A stretch of DNA of 25,084 nt from positions 1 through 25,084 of the forward strand of contig JALQPE010002511.1 of NCBI GenBank assembly GCA_030407315.1, in the 5' to 3' direction. The notes under the pieces are model-generated. The model had not been told where the DNA came from. It did not search any database and worked only from the letters and a program-made list of their open reading frames with translations. Every line of letters starts with the position of its first letter. Positions within the stretch are counted from its first letter, which is position 1. Below, one piece after another: positions 1-8,328 of this stretch. The position numbers and the translations under genes were made by a program. The DNA is from Asparagopsis taxiformis. Its lineage: Eukaryota > Rhodophyta > Florideophyceae > Bonnemaisoniales > Bonnemaisoniaceae.

Positions 1-1036
1 CCAACTGCCAAATCAAAGAATGCTGCGGCATCCTCTAGCTTGGCAGATAGTCTGAAGCAGCAGGCGAAAAGTGGGATGGAGGCGAACGGGCGCCGCCTGA
101 AAATAAGTTGTCAAGCGCAAATGACTCTGGAGGAAGAGATGGGATTGTAATTGTGGACAAAAGCGGAACGCACACGTTGGAAGATGTACGGCAAGGATCG
201 TGCGAGTTCTCCCAGGGCTATTGTCAGGAAGGATTCGAAAGAACAAGCGGTTCGTCGCACAAACATGGCTATTAAGGCTGGTGGAATGAGTGGGGATAAA
301 CGAGCACAGGTCAGAGGGCGAGCATCGAAAGAAATATGGCATCGCTCCTTCTAAACCTACTGCTGGAACGCTTGATATTACTATTCCGAGGAGAAGATTT
401 CGTCAAATGATCAAACGATCGATGTCGACAAAGTTTCTGGTTCCGGAGTGAAGAAATCGGCAGAGACGACAGCTCAGAAGATTCAGCGAATTTCGTCCGA
501 GAACGCGAAGCATGTGCGGAAAATTCTTGCTTCGTCACCTTCGTTGGCGCGATCAGGAAGTGATGGGGGACGCTCCAGCTGGAATGCTGGAACACGGCGA
601 ATATAGGGGATTTTGAGGCCAGCACCTTCTGCACAAGAGGCGAACATGAGCCTGTATTGAAGAAGCGACGGAGCGTAAGATTTGCAAGTCAGGTTGTAAA
701 GGCGTACGTGCGTCGGAATTGGACTCGGACGAGGTCAAGTCGCTGTTTCATGACGGGTATGACTTGTTGGGAATAGCAAGGACCTGCAGTCGCGGGCAGT
801 TGAGGAACGATGTGCGTCCACTTTCACGTGGGAGCGTGATTGCATTTTTCGGGTTCTTGAAGAGTTTTGTGTCTGGGATGAAGGATGAGATGGAAGAAGA
901 CAAGTTGGAATGACAGATAGTGTCGAGTTGCCATACCCTCCATCTGCACAGAAAGCTATCGCGAGGATGGTTCATCGATCTGGATGCCAGCAGCTGCTGT
1001 GGAAAACGGTCATGAACGACACGCACGAATTGAGGT
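1..1036 (+). pseudogene. Unrecognised protein gene, frameshifted, 5' end outside window
   Basis: I do not recognise a family. Coding character passes between frames: Lys/Ser/Ala-rich text from base 1 in frame 1 ends at a TAA near 148. It continues in frame 3 from about 138 (GRDGIVIVDKSGTHTL), in frame 1 around 200-325, in frame 2 from about 332 (KYGIAPSKPTAGTLDITIP), and in frame 1 again at 376-606, a helical, polar stretch (KIQRISSENAKHVRKILASS). A basic motif KKRRSVRFAS near 660-690 looks like a nuclear signal overlapping an RVxF-type phosphatase-1 docking site. An acidic/hydrophobic piece at about 715-913 follows, and the last piece (MTDSVELPYPPSAQKAI onward) starts at 911 and ends at TAA at about 1034-1036. 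Pieces abut with small overlaps, as expected of indels rather than introns. Alternatives are a real gene with sequencing indels, or two adjacent broken genes. Confidence 0.45.
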
Positions 1037-1174
1037 AATTACATATTTTTAGACTTGTTTGATGAAGGCCTATTTTGCGGCATACGTTCGTTCCACTCAT
1101 ATACTACGCTCGAAACACTCACAGCACTAATCCACCTCCATTCATTTCTCGCCTGCTCAGCAAAAACAACAATA

Positions 1175-2649
1175 ATGTGTATTCCTGTTTTGACCAGCAT
1201 GCAATCAAACTCGCATTCGCGCGTGCAGGTCCGGCTCCTATCCTGCCACAATCTCCCCTCCGTAACCTCGTCAAGGGTAGGTCGGACCCCTATGCAGTCA
1301 TCAAAATGCACGAACCAAGCAGCTATTTACGACCGTCGTATGTCTCAACACCATCAATCCAAAGTGGTACGAGACCTTTCTGTTTTCAAATCTGCAAACC
1401 CACCGACAAGCTAACGCGTTACCATTCCGACAAAGAACCTCGTCTCCGGACGATGTGCCTCTCGGTTCTTTGAATTGATATTTCCGCCTCTGTCAAACGC
1501 TGTGAAACCATACTCTATCAAAACGATATCTTCCCGAGGGATTCCTCTTCCTACCCCAATTCTCGTACGTTCAAGGCACAACCTGCCCATAACAGCCGTC
1601 CGCTCCACCTGCAAGTGCCTTTGATGCGCAGCCTTCCCTACTATCCCGAACGTGCACACGCACACCGCCACAACCGAAGCAGCATCTTCCGCCGTCAACC
1701 AACCCACAAGCGCCGCTTCCCGTTCAACATATCCTATCAGAGTCTTTCACAGTCAACCCAGGCGTGACAGCTTACGCGATAGTCGCACCGAGCTGGCTCA
1801 CGGATTTATCCTATTCAGCTCCAGCTGTATTCTGCAGAAGATTTCAGTCGCACAGTTCACGCAGCAAGTTGGTGAGATCGGTAAAATCCCGTTCCAGAGC
1901 CGCTTGGGTGCACATGTAGGGCGAGTGTTGAAATCTACCGCACAAGTAGCCAAACCGATACATCCCGGCGCTCGATCTCTTCAACCTATTCAGGCTGTTT
2001 TTTCAGGAGTATTCAAGTTTCAAATCAATGTACATGATGTTGATGCAGTCTTCAGGGGGAAACGTCAGAGCTGGAACAGAGACCATCCACCCGCTCAGAA
2101 GATTTTTTCCCAACGAACTTCGGGTGTAGTGAGCAAGAACAGCTATTCACATGCAGCATGCATATTTATACGGTGGGGTTGCAGGCGTGAAGCCTCTTTA
2201 ATGATGTGAGGAAGGACTTGATGGAAGTGTCGGGGTCGTTGTTTGGGTGCAAACGATTTTTCTCGAGGCATTTCAGTTTGGTATGCGAGAAGGAAAACCG
2301 AGAATGGTTTACGTACGTTCTCATGCCGAAGCGGTTGTACATGCAGAGACTGGTGCTCAGTTCTTTAGGGATATTATGTCTAAAACATGCTAGGCATTCC
2401 TCGGCGAGTACGGAGGTTGTATATGCTGGCAACTACATATTCGTTGTGCGCACGGCCAGTATGGTATTGGTGGTGATAACTTCAGGACTTATGCGCCGGA
2501 CAGGGATGATCTGCGGAGTGTTGGCTGAAGTTTTTCGCCGAAACTTCCCCGGGCTAGATGTCATCGCCCTGGATTACAGAGACCCTTTGCTGGAGCAATA
2601 TCGAAATGAACTGGCGCCTTGCTCCTGTGGAGATAATCGTCCCATGTAG
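1175..2649 (+). pseudogene. C2-domain protein gene, frameshifted
   Basis: The likely start is the ATG at 1175. A C2 domain (calcium/phospholipid-binding beta sandwich) is recognisable only by crossing three frames. The first strand and LLSCHNLPSV are in frame 2 (1175 to about 1262). The signature KGRSDPYAVIKM is in frame 1 (about 1270-1308). The next signature TVVCLNTINPKWYETFLF and later DDVPLGSL are in frame 3 (about 1330-1475). These match the family order: a central GxSDPY, then TxxxxxTxNPxWxETFxF, then a D-rich loop. Each step is minus one, so one missing base per step would explain it. Beyond 1480 coding-like text goes on in changing frames to a stop at about 2649, including ALDYRDPLLEQYRNEL and CSCGDNRPM. 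I cannot assign that part and it may belong to another gene. Confidence 0.5.
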
Positions 2650-3714
2650 TCGCCGCGTTGATCGTCAGTTCCCAATGATCATTTTCATTGATGTCGCAAA
2701 CCATTAATCTTCAACTTTATTCACTCTAATGTTTACTGCGTTGACTTGTATCCATATTGGAAAAAATAGATATAGGGCGAATACTACAAATTAACCGTCC
2801 CGCTTTAGTAAAGACAGAATATTCATCACAAAGTTGGTGGACAGCTATTTTTCACTACCCTTGCGCTTCGATAGGTGCTTCGGCAGCAGGCTCTGCAACT
2901 TCTCTTCTGACTGGGTTTCGGTCACAAGCTCCTGCTCAGGTTCTGCCGCTGCTCCTGACGGATGCTCAGTTGTTGAATCGATCACTTGGTCCGCAACATC
3001 TTCCACTTCTTGTACAGGCGCATGGCCAGTTTCAGTAAAGCTTCTTCTGTACCATCTGCAACCGACTCCCCCGTGGTAACAATTGAGCCTGACCACTACG
3101 ATCTGCGCGAGGTACTCACGTATCATGATGCGTGATCCTGAACTCAACCTTGGAGCACCCTCAGCTGGGGCCTTATCCATTATGGTATCTAATAAACCAC
3201 CACTCATCTCCAAGGGTTGCATCGCACTTGTCAGAGTGAATCCGCTTTGAATCTCTGAAATGAAAAACTCCGATAAGACTCTTCTCACTGCTTCAATCTG
3301 TTCTGGGGGACATCCACCTGTTCGCTTGATAAAGAATTCCAAACACCGCTGATGGCAATCTTGAGGCCCCCGTCACGACATGATTATCCTCACCAATAAC
3401 TTCTTTCACCCCGAGAAGCGCGCCCTCTTTGGAAAATTCTGCATACTAGATGGAACGTCTTCCATTCGCCGCTTTGTATTAGCTGCCTCCAATGGTATTG
3501 TTTTCAGATTTTGACGAATAGGCGGTACTTCTGGAACTGAGTGCACCGGTTCCGGGAGCATCATTTGATGTTGTACATCTACATGAGCCGAGTGTAATGG
3601 GGATGCTACGATTGGAGACTGGTGGGATATCGCTGACTTATTTTTCATCCGATTCCTGGAGTATATACCACTCTTCACATAGCTCCTACGGCCATTCTTC
3701 GGTGCCTGAGAAGG

Positions 3715-3900
3715 ATGTGCTTTCTTGTGCCTTGCTCTTCGATTCTTGAACCATAGAACAAGATTGTGCATGGGCATGCAATCGTTGCGGAGAGATAGTT
3801 CAGAGTGGAAGCCGAAGGATTCGGCTCCTCTTCAAATGCATCCACGAGAAATCGGAGCTGTTCACACCGGAAGCATGGTATCTTTCTGGACCTCGGCGCG
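3715..3900 (-). other. Homeodomain-coding segment split over two frames
   Basis: Helix 1 and the first turn read in one frame (EQLRFLVDAFEEEPNPSAST, then LNYLSATIACP). Helix 3 reads in another (MHNLVLWFKNRRARHKKA). Joined at the CCC run near 3773, the spacing from the helix-2 leucine to the invariant W is 14 residues, the same as the family pattern LxxxLGLTxxQVxxWF. The core recognition-helix residues W, F, N and R are all present (WFKNRRAR). It is the typical 60-residue class, since the third-helix residues are KNRR rather than the TALE pattern INxR. One missing C in CCC would restore continuity. Confidence 0.7.
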
Positions 3901-4049
3901 AAACCGATCTTTGTGCATCTGCCCGGCGACGTTCTTCATCTTGAACAAAATGCTCCTGATAGCGGCGCTGCTCTTCCTGCATTGATAATATCCTGAATCG
4001 TCGCTGCTGCTCATGTTCTATGGCAACTTGTTCGGCTGTTGCAATCACG

Positions 4050-4800
4050 TCTTCAGGGGAGCTTTGCTTTGCGCTTCTCCTGGAGGTACAGGGAGATGAT
4101 CCTGAGCTTGGACTTCCCCATGAGAATGATCTTGCCCCTGCATGTGTTCCTGGATCGGCTCATGTTGTTCGGGTTGCTCGCGTTTTGACCTTGATCAGCA
4201 TGTTGCATGTGTTCGTTCAGTTGGGATTGGTCGGCTGCCGGGCATGAGATTCGGTATCGATTTGAGTGGGTTGGTGCTCTTGAGACTGCAATGCATCCTG
4301 CTGCTCTAGTTCATGATGGTGCTGGGTATGTTGTCCTTGAGACTGATGTGAGTTTCGAGGTTGCAATTCTTGGTGGTCTTGTACGTGGGATTGCTGGTGT
4401 TCATGTTCTTGTTCAACGACAGCGACGTTGTGCATTTGATCATGCTCCTGCGTGTCAGCTAATTCTGTTCATGAACATGGGATTGGTCCTTCTCCTCTTC
4501 CTGGCCCTGCTCAGGGACGTGTTCATCGTCCTGAGTGGGTTTCCAACTTATGAGTGGGCTCTTGGTCATGAGTGTGTTCTGTCTCATGGAGTTCCTCGTG
4601 GGCAAGCTCTTGCTCATGAATATGTTGAGAATTGTGAGCGGGGTCGTCAGGCATCTGAGACTGGTCGTGGGCAACGTCGTGATGATGCTGGTGCATGTTT
4701 TCTTCTCGCTGTTCTTGCAAATGTTCAACCTGTTGTTCATCGGTTCCAACGTCCTCAAGTGGTTGTTGGGGGTCATGTTCATGAATTTCATCATCTAATG
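4050..4800 (-). repeat. CAN/GAN-rich low-complexity tract coding Gln/His/Glu
   Basis: On the minus strand this stretch is dominated by CAx and GAx codons, giving His-Gln-Glu-Asp runs such as EQEHEHQQSHVQDHQE and HIHEQELAHEELHETEHTHD. It lies in the broken homeobox gene as a spacer between the acidic N-terminus and the homeodomain. Such tracts change length easily by slippage, which may account for some of the frame changes here. Confidence 0.6.
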
Positions 4801-5186
4801 CACTGTTTTCTACTGTTTCGTCATGAACAGCTTGCTCAACAGGAACTTCTTGGGCGTGTTGTGAATCGTGATGGTGGTCTGAATGTGCTGTAAAACTGGG
4901 CATGTTCTGGTGTGTCGTCTGATTCGTTGATTGCAGTTTCTACTTCACCATCAGTCACCTCGCGGACGTCTTGGTCGGCATCCATGGGCGCGACAGTATG
5001 ATGATCGTCGGGGTTGTCATGGTCGGAATGAGTGGGCGGAGCGGTGGAATACTGGGCGCGAATGGGCAGCTGCTTGATGTCTCTCAACTCCGTATCAGGC
5101 GCAAAAGAATCCAATGGCGCACTCTGGACGGCGGCTGTGGCGGCAACGATGGCTGCTTCACTACCGTCGAGATCTGGCTTAGTCAT

Positions 5187-5591
5187 TGAGAGCGAAATAT
5201 AGGACGGTGTGGACAGATGGTGGCAGCGGCTTGCAGTTGCGAATTGGCTCGCCGAGCGGATCCGAAGTGATCCCACGTAACTGTTGTCTTCGGCTCAGCT
5301 GTGGGGCCAAACGGACCAGACTATCGACTGGCTGTCGGGCTAGCAACGCCATCACACACGTACTTGTTACACATGCTGCTTTTTAAAATATTTTCAAATT
5401 ACTGAAAATATTTTCATTGGGCCACCTGATCAAAAAGGAATTTATCGAATAGGACTGGGAGTGTCACCAGGCTAGACGTAGTTCAGGGATATCAGTTTGA
5501 GACATATCAATCCTCCTGAAATCGCAGATAGGTAAGATACCAATTTAGACAACGCCCTCAATTAGATAGATGAGCATTGTTTTGAGTTCAG
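5187..5591. other. Intergenic, upstream of homeobox gene and left of LTR
   Basis: No protein-coding or RNA signal seen. It holds the presumed 5' flank of the minus-strand homeobox gene and ends at the chromovirus insertion point. The five bases before the LTR are TTCAG, the expected target duplication. Its partner copy is not in the window. Confidence 0.4.
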
Positions 5592-5757
5592 TGTCATACC
5601 ACGGAGTGGTCTGCCCTGGTGGGGTCGTGTCGACATCCTATTGGACGACCCCGGTTCAGGAATAACCAATGGAAACAGCCTCGCTGTACCTCAGACCAGT
5701 GAGGGAGAGGGACCCATTGGGACAACTAAAGACCCCACAAGGGGCAAATTTTAACTA

Positions 5758-5770
5758 AGCTGACTCAGCT
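5758..5770. promoter_or_regulatory. Palindromic bZIP-type site in LTR U3
   Basis: AGCTGACTCAGCT is a 13-bp palindrome containing TGACTCA, the consensus for AP-1/Gcn4-class bZIP factors, about 140 bp upstream of the TATA box. Stress-responsive bZIP sites are common in retrotransposon LTRs. Function here is inferred from sequence only. Confidence 0.3.
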
Positions 5771-5909
5771 AACTTTACACTGTAACACTAACAGTCGGTG
5801 ATCTCGCGGGCTCCCGCAGTCGCCATAATCAGGGATCTGATTGGTGCACATAAGGATATTTATTCCTAACTGTCTACCTACCCTAACTGTTTACAGTAAC
5901 TTAGTTTAG

Positions 5910-5916
5910 TATAAAA
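5910..5916 (+). promoter_or_regulatory. LTR TATA box
   Basis: TATAAAA in the middle of the putative 5' LTR, upstream of gag on the same strand. It would place the U3/R boundary about 30 bases downstream, near 5940. Confidence 0.5.
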
Positions 5917-6250
5917 TGCCTCTGGATTAGCCAGAGTGCTTAACCTTTAGAGGTAACGTAAACTCACGTGGAATTTACGACTCCACTGAACAGTGTTTGC
6001 ATTGCTCTATTCCATCCTTCCAGGACGAATTAGCTTTAGCTATACAGCTCGACGGGTTACGTCTTTCGCTCCATCAATACGCACTTTGTGCGTGAGCACC
6101 CCCAACCTTCACCCGGTATTACCGGCAGACCTTTCGGGGTATACTCGCTATTGGCGGTTGACGCAAGATTCGCTTGCTCTACCACACTACCGAGGCTCGG
6201 GACACCTGTAGGGTGGTTTTGCCGCTTTGCGGATTTTCTACCTACTACAT

Positions 6251-6264
6251 TGGTCTCTCGACCT
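6251..6264 (+). other. Candidate tRNA primer-binding site
   Basis: TGGTCTCTCGACCT begins one base after the LTR end. TGG complements the CCA 3' end of a tRNA, and position and length fit minus-strand priming in Ty3/gypsy. I cannot name the tRNA. Confidence 0.35.
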
Positions 6265-6365
6265 AGAATCTTACCGACATCTTAGCCGACCGGCGACACA
6301 CCGAAACCACTCAAGAAGAGTAAACTCGTCGTGAGACGTGAGCTCATTGAACAAGAGTAGAAGTG

Positions 6366-8298
6366 ATGCCATCGGACAAGTCTCCGGAACATTCTGACTC
6401 CGAGTCAGACCCCATCGGGGGAGGTTCAACCCAAGAATTCGTCACTGAGGAAGGAGTCTACCGACTTATGCATGAGTATGCAGACAAGATTCTCAATGAT
6501 AAATTGAAAGAGATGCGTGATGAGATCAGCCAAGCTGTTGAGGACACCCTCGATGACCGACACGGCGATCTCGTCTCAACTCTCGTGGATAACACGATTG
6601 ATTTGCTTGCACCCAAGCTGAAAGCCATTTGCCACGAAGTGGTAGATGAGAAAGAAGTAGAGTCTTTTCGGGAACGTGGAAGTCTATCCGTGTGGATTTT
6701 CTACAACGGGTTATCCGGCTGGAGAAGAAGGTCACTGACCTACAAAGGAGAAGCTACGCTAGCTCTTCTCCCGGCGATCATCAGCACCAAGGGCTTTGGA
6801 ACCAACAAGACGGCACTGCCGAGAACAGCGTAGCTGTGGAAGCCGAGAAGCTCGACAAGGTCGTGGACGTCACCAGACGTTTATCAGATCGAGTGGACTT
6901 ACTCAGCGAGTCTCTCGCCCGTCCGGTACCAAGTCGAAATCCCAACATGGGTGACCCAGTCTTTGGGTTTGGTGATACACCTTCGGATCCATTCGAAATA
7001 GAAGAAGGACCCCTGGAACCAGGCTTAACTCCTTTAAGAGCCCGCGAACCCGCGTTCGATCGTGTATTATCCTACCGGTATTACCGGTTACAAGACAAGT
7101 CGTCATCGACAGAAGCTCCGAACGGAAAGAGTAGAAGTCTCTACAAGATAACGGAAAAGATTCGGAACTTCAATGCGTCCTTGACGCCGTTCGATGGAAC
7201 GCAACCCATCGATATACTTCGATTCCTCGCCGAGTACCAAGATGATTGTGACTCCTGCGGAGTATCAGAAGGAATAGCAACAAAGTTGCTACGTTATTTC
7301 CTTGAAGGAGATGCGCAACGATTCATCGCGTCCGAATCTCGGAAAAGGAAGTTGCTAAATCAACTGCACCAGCAGATAACGTGGCCACAGGCCGTCCATG
7401 CTTTACTTTCTCGTTATGCAACGGATACAGTTTCGCTGACGCCTACGACGCGGTCACGCGTATTAAACAAGAACCTCACGAAGATGAGGCAGAATACGCC
7501 GACAGACTGCAAGAGGCCGCACTGTTGTGTGCTGATGTTTTCTCTGAAAGAGACTTGGTAAACTACTACCTCAAAGGGCTACGCCCGGGGGTAAAAGACA
7601 CCGTGAAGGTCACCGTTGGCCGAGACGGCGAAGATTTCCTTGCTGTGCGCAATCTGGCAAAAGGACTCGGGGATTCCCTAAGAGCCACCACAGCCGACAC
7701 GGCTAAGCCCAAGATGTACCCTAGTAGGGAACTCGCCGAACGGAAACGCAAAGCGTTACTAGCCACCATGGCTAGAGAAGACCTCGGAATGAGGAGAGAA
7801 GCAACTACGTCGCAGACGTTACAACCACTGCCTGTGGGTCCGAACGCGGAGGCACCGCCGATGGAAGTACCACCCCTCACCGAAGATCATGTGAATCTTG
7901 CCGAGTCCATGATCCCGAAGGGTGCGGTCAATTGGCGTTGCTCCGGATGCCGGCAACCCGGTCACGTGCTGTACACATGCCCGTATCTCTCCCGTTCCGT
8001 AGGAATGTATTTCGCTTTCGCAAACTATGCATACCAGCAAGAACCGGAACAAGTCATGCGCCGACAGCAACGGCAATTTGACAAGTTCAAGAAGAAGCAG
8101 GTCCCTGCAAAGACGATTATCCAACGGCAGAAACCGTTTCCACGCATGGTCGCGTTTGCCGAGGACGACCCCGTCGCTGACCAAGCCAATCCGGTTTCCG
8201 GACTTCAACGGAGTATAGGTTCGTCTCTCTCGGCGGAAACCGCAGTTGATGCCCTGGCATCTTCAGATGAATCATCCGACACTTCGTCGGAAAACTAA
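6366..8298 (+). pseudogene. gag: Ty3 gag (capsid/nucleocapsid), two frameshifts
   Basis: Gag forms the cytoplasmic virus-like particle and packages the RNA. The start ATG at 6366 gives an acidic N-terminus and a charged helical stretch (KLKEMRDEISQAVEDTLDD). Near 6690 the frame drops by one and continues with a heptad-like segment (FLQRVIRLEKKVTDLQRR). The capsid-type Retrotrans_gag region runs from about 7180 to 7700 (TPFDGTQPIDILRFLAEYQ, then YYLKGLRPGVKD). A second minus-one step near 7430 separates RYATDT from DAYDAVTRIKQE. The nucleocapsid zinc knuckle CSGCRQPGHVLYTC (C-x2-C-x4-H-x4-C) is at 7939-7980. The stop is TAA at 8296-8298. Both lesions are explained by one lost base each. Confidence 0.8.
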
Positions 8299-8328
8299 CC
8301 GGGGGGAGTGAGGTGTCGCGCTCCCGCC
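8289..8328 (+). promoter_or_regulatory. Possible gag-pol minus-one recoding site
   Basis: The gag stop lies just after GGAAAAC. The pol frame is minus one relative to gag and is open across this point. Eight bases on, GGGGGGAG (8301-8308) can pair with CTCCCGCC (8321-8328), seven pairs with one mismatch and a 12-base loop, the geometry of a frameshift-stimulating stem. The heptamer is a poor match to the X-XXY-YYZ rule, so re-initiation or another mechanism is possible. Confidence 0.3.

Larger units (their letters stand above)
2845..5186 (-). pseudogene. Homeobox transcription factor gene, multiply frameshifted
   Basis: The probable start is the ATG at 5186-5184 (MTKPDLDGSEAAIVAATAAV). The N-terminal part (5186 to about 4905) is acidic. 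From 4903 to about 4050 it is a long Gln/His/Glu-rich low-complexity region that changes frame near 4900, 4530, 4440 and 4230. A charged, probably coiled segment at 4048-3900 (EHEQQRRFRILSMQEEQRRY) precedes the homeodomain at about 3900-3715. The C-terminal part (3714-3406) has a KRAR-type basic motif. A last piece ends at a stop at 2845 after an acidic Glu-rich stretch. The product would be a sequence-specific DNA-binding nuclear regulator; its targets are unknown. Introns do not explain the shifts because neighbouring frames abut or overlap by a few bases. Either the gene is dead or the sequence carries indel errors. The acidic tail (2845-3342) could be a separate gene. Confidence 0.55.
5592..6249 (+). 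repeat. Ty3 5' LTR (boundaries from TG...CA)
   Basis: It starts TGTCATACC and ends CTACTACA, giving TGT...ACA inverted ends over 658 bp. It is followed one base later by TGG, as expected for a primer-binding site. It contains a TATA box at 5910. The right boundary rests only on these hallmarks because no second LTR is present for comparison. Confidence 0.55.

Noticed and set aside
2845..5186. Introns as the cause of the homeobox frame changes
   Set aside because: Frames change within a few bases without donor/acceptor pairs. A trial 34-nt GT...AG segment near 3860 does not restore the frame.
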